Positions 11,542 to 23,228 are shown, counted from the first letter of the stretch. The stretch is 64,000 nucleotides of DNA from Aselliscus stoliczkanus (GCA_033961575.1 CM066737.1:67352771-67416770); one strand, 5' to 3'. The notes: a model not told the origin generated them from the letters alone. Program-made: numbers and translations.

Positions 11542-12429
11542 GATGGATTGCTGCTTATAATTTCAGTTTTTCAATTGGATTGCTTCTGAGAGTCTGAACA
11601 AAATCTTTGCTGTTTAAATGAGAGATTAAACTCTCTTTAGCTGTGAAAGAGAAAGGACACTTGCTTCTCCAACCCAAATAGCCAATGAGGCGATGATAGT
11701 TGTTCAGATCCTGGAAACTGGAGTGGTGGAGATGGGCAACATGAGTCGTCCAACACAATAAGGAAGCCAATCAAAAGAAGTTTTCAGGGGCCCTTGGAAG
11801 AAGAGCAGGGAGCCCTGGAGTGGGTTCACCCTGAGGGAAGGTCCTGGGAGAGGGGCCCATGCCTTGGAAAGTGTGGAGTTTCTGTGACATCTGGTTAAGT
11901 TCTCACTGGCCCTTGCTCGGGTACTCTTAGGTAACTAAGAATTTTTGTGGGGTTACCTAAGGAGAATTTTCCTCTAGGGCATAAAATGGTCCTACAGGGA
12001 TATGCATGGCATCTGGCTTGTCTGGAGGTGTGCATGTAAAGGCTGGTTTTCCCTAGATGTTTGTTCAGACTCTACAGATCTCAAAAGTAACATGGGGAGT
12101 TGTGCCTCCAGGCCAACAAGGCTGACCAAGTCAACCTCCATTTATAAGATGGCTGAGATGAGGATTCTTTAATATTAATACTTCCAAATTAATGTTTTGC
12201 ACACAAAATTAGAAAAAGCTATAAAATTAGACAGAATAGAAAGAAAATTATTAGAGACTGCCTCCTCAGTATTTCAAAAGGCCTTCTCCCCTAAGCTAAA
12301 ATGAAACTAAATAAAAGGACTGACAAAAAAGAGAGAGATACAAAGTATTTAGACAAGTGGTTCAACCTATAGTGTTGTTTATATGTCAACCCAATTCTTG
12401 TGGACATTAAAAATGGCTGTCCTTATTTT

Positions 12430-12440
12430 AAAAGGGGGAA
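12430..12440 (+). promoter_or_regulatory. Polypurine-tract-like site
   Basis: AAAAGGGGGAA followed directly by TG at 12441, the usual layout of a retroviral PPT and the first bases of U3. A weaker AAGGGGGAA lies near 14400, so which one, if either, is the real boundary is open. Confidence 0.35.
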
Positions 12441-12589
12441 TGTTGCTTGAAGCTTGACTTACCTAGGACATATATAAATTGTTAATGCCTCCAGGGCAAA
12501 ATTTGGATCCAATTGTTCCTTTATAAACTAGTGATTTTTTTTCTCATGGCTAAAAGATCTCTGTGTCTGTCTGTCTATGTGTCTACATA

Positions 12590-12725
12590 CAGAGTGTGAC
12601 AATAAAATGTATACGCATTTGAAGAAAGGAAAAAACTGTATTAAATGTGTAATACTCAATATATACTGATAACAAAAGATGAGATGAATACAAGTCATAT
12701 ATATAAATTTTTTTGGCACCCCCAG
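12590..12725. mobile_element. Mariner-type MITE, copy 1
   Basis: About 136 bp with terminal inverted repeats: the left end has CAGAGTGTGAC and AAATGTATACGCATT, and the right end reads GGCACCCCCAG. TA lies on both sides (12588-12589, 12726-12727). Relatives at 29372, 47411 and 58941. Non-coding; would need a mariner transposase in trans. Confidence 0.82.
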
Positions 12726-13592
12726 TATATGTATGTTGTAAACATGAGATAATTTTCTACCTTTGGATGGTATTGTTAAAATTAATTTAAAGGCAAGGGC
12801 TTGTAAGAATCAGGTATTTTAAAATTGTCAGAAACATAGCACCTAACTCAAAAGCTTTTCAGGTTGATGTGATCTAAGATTAACCCTTTGTAAATAAATG
12901 CTATCTTATGTTTGTTGATTTAAATAAAACAGACATGTCTTTATTTTGCCTGAGTTTTACACAAATAAGTCCATGTTAATAATTGACTTTTATGTATGTG
13001 AAAAATGTTTTTAGAGGTTATAGAATGTCCAAGCTAAATAATGTTAGTTGATTACTTCCTAGTTGTCATTAGACATTGAGGTTTTAAGGGTTAAAATCTC
13101 ACTATATGTACAATAACTTTGCAGTGTTTCAGAAGGGCCTCAGATTTGGAATTGCATGGGAAACAATGTAAAATAAGTGATGAAAATGTCTAGTTTATAT
13201 TGTATGGGTAAACAATGGTTGTAAATTAAACAAATAGTCAGGGCAATGGGAAACCCGAGAGGGCTGCTTGGTTCTTCCCAGCTCCCTGGCATCATCATAG
13301 TTCATTTAAGCTGGACTTAGTTGAAGGAACTTATGATCTGACAATATTGAAAGGAAACATCCTATCCTATTGTCAAGGTCTGATAACGGCACTTCAAAAA
13401 AATGCCAAATAGCTAACCACTTCCTTTCACAGTGAGCTACCAAGAGACAAAGACTTCAGAGTTTATTGACTGCCACAGGAGATATTATTTTTTTTTGGAA
13501 TGGACATCAAATAAAAGACACCCTCTAACCTCGTTGGAAGGGAACTTATCAGGCACCGAACCACAAATGGACATCTACCCTGTCCCTGACAC

Positions 13593-13841
13593 TTGCCTCT
13601 GCCTACAGTGGATATCAAAGACTCCTTGAGGATGAGAAGCCATCAATATACATCAGAGGTGGTGAGCTATCCCAACACATTGACAAGGCTTCTATACCTA
13701 TGGATTGATATTGAACTCAGATCCATTTTGTTTGATGTATTTACCTATTTGCTAATGACATTAGTCATAATAACAGTTATATACTTGTTCTTTGGGTTTT
13801 TCTATAGAGTCAAACTGTTTATGATTACTGCACATGTATAA
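13593..13841 (+). pseudogene. Open frame with one membrane segment, possibly env tail
   Basis: 82 codons starting at ATG. The C-terminal half (about residues 47-70) is a strongly hydrophobic run (VFTYLLMTLVIITVIYLFFG) followed by basic residues. Inside a probable retroviral remnant this could be the end of the envelope transmembrane subunit, but no fusion peptide, heptad region or cysteine motif is visible. In such AT-rich DNA a chance hydrophobic frame is also possible. Confidence 0.25.
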
Positions 13842-14389
13842 TATAGTTGCAATACTCTTTTCATGGCTTATGTAAATGTTATACTAGATGCCACATACAG
13901 AAAAATGAGACAGAAGGCATAACTTGGATCAGAGTTCACAGGCTATAAATGATTTATTGTTTTCTTTGCAATGAAAAACATAAGAACTGACTGCCATCCA
14001 TTGACCTGTTCTTCCCTTTTTGGGAAAACTTCGGCCTCAACTCAGATCCCATGGTTACACTATTACCCATCCCCAATGATCAACAGAATGATGTCCATAC
14101 TGAGACTTCCTAGGAAGGAGCCTTCCTAGCACTGTAAGAACACTATCTGAACAAAAAGTTGGTCATCAATGCATACATTTATGATCAAAGTGGTAACCTT
14201 GAAAGTAAAAGAAGGAGGTTCTATGGAAAGTAACCTCACAGGGTGATCTGATCATAAATTCCTAATTGGGAAGGTCACGGTGGGTAGTCATGCCCCAGGC
14301 ATATAACTTCTTCAGTGAAAGGTTTTAAGCCAGCCTTGTCCATTATTCTTGTGCATCTAGGTAAGTACACCTTTGAAATACCAGAAGTA

Positions 14390-14620
14390 ATACCCCTACA
14401 AGGGGGAATTAACCCTCAAGAGAGCACATAATCTTATTAACTTTCCTGCAATCGAATCCTGGAGTTGATTCCTCCCACCTTCATGTAATCTTCCTTATGC
14501 TTCCTACTTAATTTCAAATGTATAAAATAAATCCCAAAGCTGTTAAGTTTCTGGAGCATTTGAGATCTTGATCCCTGGTATATGTCATCAGTTTTACTCA
14601 AATAAACTCTTACAAAAAGT
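14390..14620 (+). repeat. Right LTR-like remnant
   Basis: GGAGCATTTGAGATCTTG followed by CCCTGG and an AATAAACTCTTAC signal (AATAAA at 14601) matches the left copy at 11184-11248. Similarity stops soon after 14617, so U5 is lost or changed. Confidence 0.45.
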
Positions 14621-14639
14621 GTATAAACAAACAAACAAA

Positions 14640-15810
14640 TTAGTCTTATAATCCTTAATATAATCAAAAACACAGTGTAACACTATCTTTTATGAATTTA
14701 AATGTACTACATTTTCAAATGAACACAATCTCAAACATGAGTATTTTACACAAATTGCAAAACAGACTCAAACGAAGATTTTCAAATCTTATCACATAGT
14801 GGATACAGCATTATACTTATCTACTCATCCTTAATAAAGCTACATACCTGGCAATCAAAAATATTCAAGTGGAAAAATAAGACTACTTTCTATTTCTTAA
14901 GGAATCACATGATATATTCCTAGAACTTCATATCACATTTTCACCTGAAGAAACTCCAAATATGCAGGGGTTATTCTTGACATTTTTGCCCTCTACAACA
15001 TCATTTTCACATTGCTGAACACTTGATAAACTAAGTACAAGTGATGTTTACCACATCCTTGTAACCACAGGTAAATTGGAAGAGGGAGAGTGATGCTTTT
15101 AGACCTTCACTTGTGGCCTAGCTCTGCTGTTAGTATATTAGACAAACCATATTTTCTGTCTAGTTTCAATCACTAATGGACATGTCAAAAGAAAGCCTCC
15201 TTTTTCCTTTCCTGGTTTCCGCCTTCTATCCAATTTTTTTTTTTCATAACTCTTCAGTAATTTGCCTTAGAAAAATCAGCCTAAGAGTTAAATGATAAGG
15301 TAGATGATACTGTTACTTTATGCTTGCTATCAAGGCAGTCTTACTCACTTCTTTGAGCATAATGAGAATAAAAGTTCTAATCAAAATTGCAAATAGCAAC
15401 CTCCTGCTTTCACTACTCAGGACTAGTTTTATACACAGAATGCAATGAATGCATAAGTGATACATTGGAAGAATGCAGCAGGGGGAAACCATCTTGTTAA
15501 ATAGCCACTTCCGCCTTTTCATACCCACAGTGTCCCATGACAAGGACTAAGTACAGTTATTAAAGATTCATTCTTTTGCTAAAGCCAGTGCATTTAGAGC
15601 AATCCTTAAATAACATGCAGTTTGACATGAAGGGGGAAAATTAAGGCAGAATATAAGGCCAGGGATCATAATGAAGAAAGATAAATGGATAGAATCCCAT
15701 CAGATGCAAAGCATATGGGTGAGTTAAAGGCCATTATAAAGGGAGGAGATAAGATAGAACTAAAGACAACTCTGGTCTGTTTCAAACTTAGTATCATCTT
15801 CCTGAGATAA
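14640..15810. other. No recognisable feature
   Basis: AT-rich DNA. A T run lies at 15234-15244. The 76-codon minus-strand open frame at 15313-15543 has no motif. Confidence 0.45.
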
Positions 15811-15814
15811 AATG

Positions 15815-15965
15815 TCATTGAACTGCCAGTCAACAGGTTTTGGTTCTAGTCCTGCCTCTGATATAAACTAGTTGTTACCTCCTCTTCCTAGACCTTAGGT
15901 TCCTCATCAGTAAAATGATGTAGATAAAACAGGTGATCTCTAAATGATCTACTAGCTTTAAATTT
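15815..15965 (+). repeat. MIR SINE remnant
   Basis: TTCTAGTCCTGCCTCTGATA, then CTAGTTGTTACCTCCT and CTTAGGTTCCTCATCAGTAA match the MIR core in order. Confidence 0.65.
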
Positions 15966-15969
15966 CAGA

Positions 15970-16436
15970 AAAGATGACTCAAAAAGCCTCTTTATTACAT
16001 AATTGGGCTAAATATGCTTCATAGGAGAAGAACACTCCTTAAAGTGAATAGGTTTTGTCACAGTTTATACTCTGCTTTTGTAACTACAGCTCTGCATCTG
16101 CTGATGTTCAATACAACAGGGAGAGGAATCACATCAGATATGCAATAGCCTACAACAACATTGCCTTTTTCTATAACAAGTGCTTCATGAAATACTGAAA
16201 CAAGTTATTTTTTCCTTTCCTTTTTGAAGAAGGAAGAATTTGGAGCAATTCTTAATATTTCACTCTGATATTACTTATGCTTTCCCCCTTTGAGCTTTCA
16301 AACTTAATTATGCTGATAAACATAGTACAATAAAGGGATGTAGAACTAAGGTATTGTATTGAAGAAAAGAGCTAGGATTGTGAATATGCAACAAATCCTG
16401 CAGTTGGGGCAGAGAAGATATATAATTTTCATATCA
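15970..16436. other. No recognisable feature
   Basis: AT-rich flank of the nested L1s. A 13-bp motif (CATATCAAAACTG) occurs at 16430-16442 and 16445-16457, across the L1 junction. Confidence 0.45.
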
Positions 16437-16452
16437 AAACTGATCATATCAA
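16437..16452. repeat. TSD of young L1, left copy
   Basis: AAACTGATCATATCAA, repeated exactly at 18522-18537 after the poly(A). The cleavage site reads TC/AAAA, close to the L1 endonuclease consensus TT/AAAA. Confidence 0.85.
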
Positions 16453-18521
16453 AACTGTCCCATTTACAATTGCGTCAAGAACTATAAAATACCTAGGAAT
16501 AAATTTAACCAAAGAAGTGAAAGATCTGTACTCAGAAAATTATAAGACATTGAAGAAAGAAATCATAGAAGATACAAATAAATGGAAACACCTACCATGC
16601 TCATGGATAGGAAGAATTAATATAGTTAAAATGTCCATACTGCCTAAAGCAATATATAGATTCAATGCAATTCCTATCAAACTACCAAGGGCATTTTTCA
16701 CAGAAATAGAAAATATAATCCTAAAGTTTATATGGAATCATAAAAGACCCAGAATAGCCTCGGCAATTCTGAGGAATAAAAACAAAGTTGGGGGGATCAC
16801 GCTACCAGACATCAAAACCTACTACAAGGCCACAGTAATCAAGACAGTTTGGTATTGGCATAAAAACAGGCACATCGATCAGTGGAACAGAACAGAGAGC
16901 CCAGAAATAAATCCAAGCATTTACGGACAGTTAATCTATGACAAGGGAAGCAAGAATTTACACTGGAGTAAAGATAGTCTATTCAATAAATGGTGCTGGG
17001 AAAATTGGACTGACACATGCAAAAAAATGAAACTGGATCATCTCCTTACGCCTTATACAAGAACAAATTCAAAATGGATTAAAGACTTAAATGTAAGACC
17101 TGAAACCATAAAAATACTAAAGGAAAATATAGGGAGTACATTTGCAGACATTACCCGGAGCAATATTTTTACTGATACATCCCTACGGGCAAGGGAAGTA
17201 AAAGAAAAAATGAACATATGGGATTATATCAGACTTAAAAGTTTTTTCACAACAAAGGAAACCATTAATAAAACAAAAAGGAAGCCTACTGAATGGGAGA
17301 ATATATTTGCCAACGATATATCTGATAAGGGGTTAATATCCAAAATTTATAAAACACTCATGAAACTCAACACCAAAAAAACAAACAACCCAATTAAAAA
17401 ATGGGCAGAAGATATGAAGAGACATTTCTCTAAAGAGGACATACAGATGGCCAACAGGCATATGAAAACAAGTTCAACCTCACTGGTCATTAGGGAAATG
17501 CAAATAAAAACCACCATGAGATACCACCTCACTCCAGTCAGAATGGCTATCATCAACAAATCAACAAACAACAAGTGCTGGCGGGGCTGTGGGGAAAAGG
17601 GGACCCTGCTGCACTGTTGGTGGGACTGCAGATTGGTGCAGCCACTATGGAAGTCAGTTTGGAGGTATCTCAAAGAACTGGATATAGAGCTACCTTTTGA
17701 CCCAGCAATTCCACTCCTAGGTATTTATCCTGAAAAAACCAAGACACTTATTCAAAGAAAGTTATGCACCCCGATGTTCATAGCAGCACAATTTACAATA
17801 GCTAAGACTTGGAAACAACCAAAATGCCCATCAGTAGATGACTGGATTAAGAAACTGTGGTATATTTATACAATGGAGTATTACTCCGCTATAAAGAAGA
17901 ATGAAATCGTGCCATTTGCAATGATATGGATGGACCTAGAGACTATAATGTTGAGTGAAATAAGTCAGTCAGAGAAGGACAAATACCATATGATCTCACT
18001 TATATGTGGAATATGAAAAACTGTATGAATGAGCAAAGTAAACAGAAACTGTCTCATAGATATAGAGGAAAAATCAGGGTTGCTAATTTGGAGAGGAATG
18101 GGAATGAGGGAGAAGGGGAAGGGATTAGACAGCAAAAATAGGCAACTACGATATTGCTACTGGGATAGGAAAAACAGTTTGGGGAATATAATTAATAATG
18201 TTGTAAATATTCTGTGGAATGTCAGATGATCATAAGTCTTGTTAGGGAGACCATTTCATGGATGGAGTAGAGGTTTGATCACTGCACTGTATTACTAAAG
18301 TGGAGGTGGTATACCTACTGTAATTGAATATATATAGATAGTCACGGGATGTGGATTATACTGTGGAAGAGAGTCAGAGGAAGAGTAATAGATATATATG
18401 ATATGGGGGGGTGTGGGGTTTGTCACTTTGAGGGGTAAAATGTATAACTATTGCACTGTGTTGTACACCTGAAACTAATTAAAAATAAAATAAAATTAAA
18501 AAAAAAAAACAAAAAAAAAAA
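16453..18521 (+). mobile_element. Young 5'-truncated L1
   Basis: About 2.07 kb. It starts inside ORF2, runs through the ORF2 stop (18014-18016) and a ~460-bp 3' UTR, and ends in an A-rich tail (AAAATAAAATAAAATT then A runs). It has a 16-bp exact TSD. The 3' UTR ends with TTGCACTGTGTTGTACACCT and a G-rich stretch (18403-18418), shared with the L1 at 22397 and, antisense, loosely with the one at 31918. The intact frame and exact TSD point to a recent insertion. Confidence 0.95.
16454..18016 (+). pseudogene. L1 ORF2p C-terminal part, open frame
   Basis: The frame is open from the truncation point to the stop, about 520 codons. It corresponds to the region after the RT catalytic core of L1 ORF2p plus the C-terminal domain. 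It opens with the L1 hallmark KYLGINL (about 16487-16507). Near the C-terminus is the cysteine motif CX3CX7HX4C (17576-17630, beginning CWRGC), implicated in RNA binding and retrotransposition. The family's end follows, with [16 protein letters not shown] and HMISLICGI. The endonuclease and RT catalytic motifs are absent, so it cannot be an active enzyme. The GTG at 16517 is not a real start, only an in-frame codon after the truncation. Confidence 0.93.
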
Positions 18522-18537
18522 AAACTGATCATATCAA
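18522..18537. repeat. TSD of young L1, right copy
   Basis: Exact match of 16437-16452. Here it continues directly into old L1 ORF2 sequence (ATCAATAGATGCAGAGAAAG), showing that the young L1 landed at the 5' edge of an older one. Confidence 0.85.
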
Positions 18538-19946
18538 TAGATGCAGAGAAAGCATTTGACAAGATACAACATCCAACATCCATTTATAATAAAAGCACTT
18601 AATAGAATGGGTATAGAAAGAAAGAACCTCAGCATAATAAAGGTCATATACAACAAAACCTCTGCTAATATCATACTTAATGCTGAAAAACATAAAGCAT
18701 TCCCTCTATGAAGATGAAAAAGACAGGGATGCCTCCTCTCACCACTGTTATTTAACGTAATATTGGAAGTCATAATCAGAGCAATCAGGCAACAGAAAGA
18801 AATAAAAGGCATCTAATTTGGGAAAGAAAAGTCAAATTGTCACTTTTTCTAGATGACATGATTATTTATATACAGAACCCTAAAGACTCCACCAAAAACC
18901 TGTTAGAAACAATAAATAAATACAGTAAAGCTACAGCATACAAAATAAATGTATAAAAATCTATTGTGTTCCTAATACTAACAATGCAATTTCAGAAAAA
19001 GAAATGAAAAAAAATTTGCAATTGCAACAAAAAGAATAAGATACCTAGGAATGAACACAACAAAAGATGTGAAGGACCTATATACTGAAAACTATAAGGC
19101 ATTTTTAGAAGAAATTGAAGAAGATAGAAAAAAACTGGAAAGATATTCCATGTTCGTGGATTGGAAGCACCAACACAGTTAAAGTGGACATATTACCCAA
19201 AGCAATATGCAGGTTTAATGCGATCTGCATCGAAACCCCAATGGTATCTTTCAAATAAATAAAACAAGAAAAAAAATCATCAGATTTGCATGGAATCACA
19301 AAAGACCTCTAATAGACAAAGCAATCTAGAGGTATCACACTCCCTGACTTCAATTTGTGTTACAAACTGAAAATAATCAAAACATCATGGTATTGTAAAA
19401 GAGACACACAGACCAGTGCAATAGAACTGAGAACCCAGAAATAAGCCTGCACATACACATGCAGATAATTTTTGAAAAGGAGCCAAAAATATACAATGGA
19501 GAAAAGAAAGTCTCTTCAATAAATGGTGCTGGGAGAATAGGAAAGCCACATGCCAAAGAAGGAAACTAGACACAGTTATATGTCACCATGTACCAAAATT
19601 ATCTCAAAATGGATTAAATACCTAAACATAAGACCTGAAACAATAAATTGATTAGAGGAAAGCATAGATACTAAACTTATGGACCTTGGGTTCAGAGAGG
19701 ATTTTATGAACTTGACCTCATAGGCAAGGGAAGTAAAAGCCAAAATAAATGAATTGGACTAAATCAAACTAAAAAGCTTCTGCACAACAAAAGAAACCAT
19801 TAACAAAATAAAGAGGCAACCAACCAAATGGGAGAAGAGATTTGCAAACAACACCTCCAATAAGGGGCTAACTTCCAAAATATATAATAAACTCATACAA
19901 CTCAACAAAAACAAAAAACAAAAAATCCAATTAAAAATGGGCAGAG

Positions 19947-20386
19947 GGGCCGGCCGAGTGGTGCATTGGTTAAGAGCTGGTTTCAGGATGCCAGCGGCCC
20001 CAGTTCCGGATCCCACATGTGAGGGCCAGTGACACTGCCCTTTACAGCTAACAACAGCTCCACCTGGAGCTGGGCTGCGAGCCACAGCGACGGTGTAGGC
20101 TGCAGTCCCTGCTTCAGTGGGCTGCCATAGGCTACAGTGAGTGGCCAGCAGCCAGTGTGAGCAGCTGGCAGCCAGCTTGAGCTGCCAATAGCCGCGGTGA
20201 GCGACCATCCAGAGGCCGGCGACCGATCTGCCTCATCCGGGAAGAGCGCAATGATGATGCCAACATGGGCCAGTGAAGCAACGTCCTCCGCAACTAGACT
20301 GAAGAACAAAAAGACAGCAACTTGTCTGTTCCCCTTCCCTGATTCCCCAATGCTGTTCCCGTCCTCCAATAAAATCTTTTAAAAAA
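19947..20386 (+). mobile_element. Long SINE in the older L1
   Basis: Starts GGGCCGGCCGAGTGGTGCAT and ends CAATAAAATCTTTT plus A run. TSD AAAAATGGGCAGAG at 19933-19946 and AAAATTGGGCAGAG near 20386-20399, one difference. Open frames of 128 and 149 codons on the minus strand are antisense readings of the GC-rich SINE body. Confidence 0.92.
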
Positions 20387-21534
20387 AAATTGGGCAGAGG
20401 ACCTGAACAGACACTTCTCCCAAGAAAACATACAAATGGTCAACAAATATATGAAAAGATGCTAGACTTCACTAGCTCTTAGGGAAATGCAAATCAAAAC
20501 CACTACAAGGTATCACCTCACACCTATTAGAATGACTATCATCAAGATAAGTAACAGCAAGTGTTGGAGAGGTTGTGAAGAACAGGAACACTCATACACT
20601 GCAGGTGGGAATGTAAATTGGTACAGCCACTATGGAAAGCAGTATGGAGATTACTCAAAAAATTAAGAATCAAATTACCATATGACTCAGCCATCACTCT
20701 TCTGGGTATCTACCCCCCAAAATCTGAAAACATTTATCTGTAAAAATATACGCATCCTTATGTTCATTGCAGCATTGTTCCCAGTGGCCAAGACATGGAA
20801 ACAAAGAAAGTGCGCTTTGATAAGTGACTGGCTACAGAAGATGTGGCACATATATACAATGGAATATTACTCAGCCATTAGAAAAGATGAAATATTGTCA
20901 TTTTTGACAATAATGGATGGATCTTGAGATTATTATGCTAAGCAAAATAAATCAGACAGAAAAAGTCGAGAACCATGTGATTTCACTCATATGTGGGATA
21001 TACAACTGAAAGCAACAAAGGAACAAGACAAAGAAAGGAACAAAAACTCAAAGACACAGACAACAGTTTAGTGGTTACCAGAGGGTAAAGGGAGAGGGGT
21101 TGATAGACAAGGATAAAGGAGGTCAATTATATATATGGTGTTGGGAAGAGAACTGACTCTGGGTGGTGACTGCATAATGTAATATAGATGATGTATTATA
21201 GAATTATACAATTGAAACCTATATAATTTTACTAACAAATGTCACTTTAATAAATTTAACAAAAATTATTTAAAAATAAATGAAAATAATAAGCTCATGG
21301 CATTGCATTTCTCCCTCCCCCCCAAAAAAAAACAACTAATAACTTTCGTATTAGACACCAGTCTTTTAAAATTGTATAAAAACTTTTGGCTTCTCCATAG
21401 GGTAGATAAATAATGTTCATAACATTTTGGAATTTCTTTTTCTGTTTTTCATTAGAAATACATATACAGAGTCAATCAGAAAATATCCATTTCAAAATAT
21501 TTATGACGTGACTTGAAAATTTATTTTAACTGAT

Positions 21535-21662
21535 TTTATTTTTTTTAATTTTTACTTTTAAATTACAGTTGACAGTCAATATTTTATTAGTTTCAGATGT
21601 ACAGAATAGCGTTTAGACATTTATATAATTTATGAAGTGATCCCCCTATAGGTCTAAGTAAA
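21535..21662 (-). repeat. L1/HAL1 3' end, antisense
   Basis: AAATTACAGTTGACAGTCAA, TTAGTTTCAGATGTACAGAA and GAAGTGATCCCCC are the reverse complement of a common Laurasiatherian L1 3' terminus. Confidence 0.7.
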
Positions 21663-21669
21663 TTGATCT

Positions 21670-22376
21670 ACTACAGTTTTGACTGCAACCAGCAGGATAC
21701 TCTTGATTTCTTTCTGAATACCAGGAGCCAATTAGAATTACAGCAACCACTTTCTCATGTCTAACTTATTGAAAATTGGTCATCTGCCTGAGGAAGCAGT
21801 CAGAGAAATGACTTGCATGTCTACCAACATGTAATCAGAATTTCAGTTTAGAACTAAGGGTGACAACAAAGATAAAAATGAAATAAAATTCAATTTGTAA
21901 AAAAACAGGGTAGTGTATCTATCAAACCATTGATAAATTGGGAAAATACCAGTTAGTTGTAATTTATGTAGCAAAGACATATTTTCTGCGATTTTGAGGG
22001 ACTTGTGTCTATTTACAAGAAAACAATTTGCTGTGGCACCAGAAATCCTATTTAAGGATATTCATACAGTATATAGTGTGGTTACTACAAAACTCGCTTG
22101 TGCTAGATAGGTTATCATCACTCTTACTTGGCTATCATTCGCAAAGTATCAGTCACATATGTAACATGGATTCTCCAAACAAAAACATGAAGATTGCCAA
22201 GAGGAAAATATGCTACCACTAAAGACTAAGGAAAGAAGAATCCCTTTTCCTTACCATTTTATCAGTTATCAGTTTTTCAGCATAGAGGGCAAAGACAGAG
22301 GATGGAACACAGACAGGACAATGCAGATAAGAAGTTGGGGGGAGCACAAAGAGCCATGCCATGTGGCATACCTGGC
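21670..22376. other. No recognisable feature
   Basis: No coding or repeat signal I can name. The 64- and 89-codon frames at 22028-22479 are unremarkable, and the second runs into an L1 tail. Confidence 0.45.
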
Positions 22377-22396
22377 AAAAGAATGGATAATTCTAG

Positions 22397-22486
22397 GGGA
22401 GTGGGGTGGCAAATTGGGGGTGGGGGGTTGTCACTTTAGGGGTAAAATGTATAACTATTGCACTGTGTTGTACACCTGAAACTAAT

Positions 22487-22517
<31 letters not shown>

Positions 22518-22529
22518 ATTTAAAAAAAA
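22397..22529 (+). mobile_element. Very short young L1 3' end
   Basis: About 133 bp: the last G-rich part of the L1 3' UTR, TTGCACTGTGTTGTACACCT, then (AAAT)n and A runs. TSD AAAAGAATGGATAATTCTAG, 20 bp exact, at 22377-22396 and 22530-22549. Same subfamily as the L1 at 16453. Confidence 0.95.
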
Positions 22530-22554
22530 AAAAGAATGGATAATTCTAGCACAG

Positions 22555-23040
22555 TCGTCTGGGCACCCAGAGCAGTCACATAAAGGTATCAAGCAGATTG
22601 CAGGGAAACTTCACTAGATATAAAAGCTTAGTTTGACAAATTTTTCACAGATTGGGCCATAACCCTATTGATGGTACCAAAAAGTGTTACTAAAAGTGTG
22701 CTCTATACAGATTTTCAACTCTTCATTGTGTACAGCATAACAGTTTATAGTATGTAGGTAGCATGTATGGTACTTCAGCTATACCTATGGCAACTCATTC
22801 TAAATTTTTTTAATTGTTCAAAGCTTTTACTATACTTGTAAAGTTACTACTGATTCTTGGATAGGAAATGGTTTCCATGTTTTTTCCTATTATCCCTAAA
22901 ATAAACTTTCTTTTCAGATCTTTACCTTGTTCATTTGTGTCTCCCTTCCTATAAAGAAGCATTATTCTTTTTCATAATAATTCCAGTTTCTACAAGAGAA
23001 AATTAGAAAAAATTTAGTAATGTGAATGTTTATTTTCCCT
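22555..23040. other. No recognisable feature
   Basis: AT-rich DNA without recognisable elements. Confidence 0.45.
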
Positions 23041-23044
23041 TCCT

Positions 23045-23176
23045 TGAGGAAGAAGGGTGGAGAGTAAATGAAGGGAAAAGTAAAGAAAGATATTGATGCT
23101 TTTGATGGAAAACCAGAAAGAGAAAGAAAGAGAAGGCAAATGAGAGGAAGAAGAAACTAAAAGGGAAGAAGGGGTA
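23045..23176. repeat. Polypurine tract
   Basis: Mostly A and G on the plus strand (GAAAGAGAAAGAAAGAGAAG near 23116-23136), lying just upstream of the inverted repeat at 23340. Confidence 0.75.
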
Positions 23177-23228
23177 TCAGATTCTCAGTGTTATGTCCAT
23201 TCGCATCCTTGCCACTTATCCTACAATT

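Larger units (their letters stand above)
11130..14620 (+). mobile_element. Probable degenerate endogenous retrovirus
   Basis: Two related segments, 11184-11248 and 14553-14617, lie 3.4 kb apart in the same orientation. They share GGAGCATTTGAGA, a CCCTGG block, a TCAGTTT block and ATAAACTCTTA, which looks like the R/polyadenylation part of an LTR. Between them are a primer-binding-site-like stretch, a polypurine-tract-like stretch and an open frame with a membrane-spanning segment. No gag or pol motif is recognisable, so the body is deleted or decayed. It could instead be two solo LTR remnants with unrelated DNA between. Old, non-functional. Confidence 0.45.
18522..21275 (+). mobile_element. 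Older L1, ORF2 3' part and 3' UTR
   Basis: From mid ORF2 (ATAGATGCAGAGAAAGCATT) through the RT box, read FLDDMII (18846-18866), to the C-terminal region (ATGGAATATTACTCAGCCAT near 20859) and a 3' UTR ending TTTAATAAATTTAAC. It has many stops and frameshifts. The 81-codon frame at 20682-20927 is a piece of the C-terminal domain. A long SINE sits inside it. The 3' UTR is of a different type from the young L1, so two L1 lineages are represented. Confidence 0.9.

Noticed and set aside
17347..17673. 108-codon minus-strand frame
   Set aside because: Shadow of the L1 ORF2 frame on the plus strand.
19759..20369. Minus-strand open frames of 149 and 128 codons
   Set aside because: They read the antisense of the GC-rich long SINE plus flanking L1; the same frames recur at 25861-26447 and 33183-33678.
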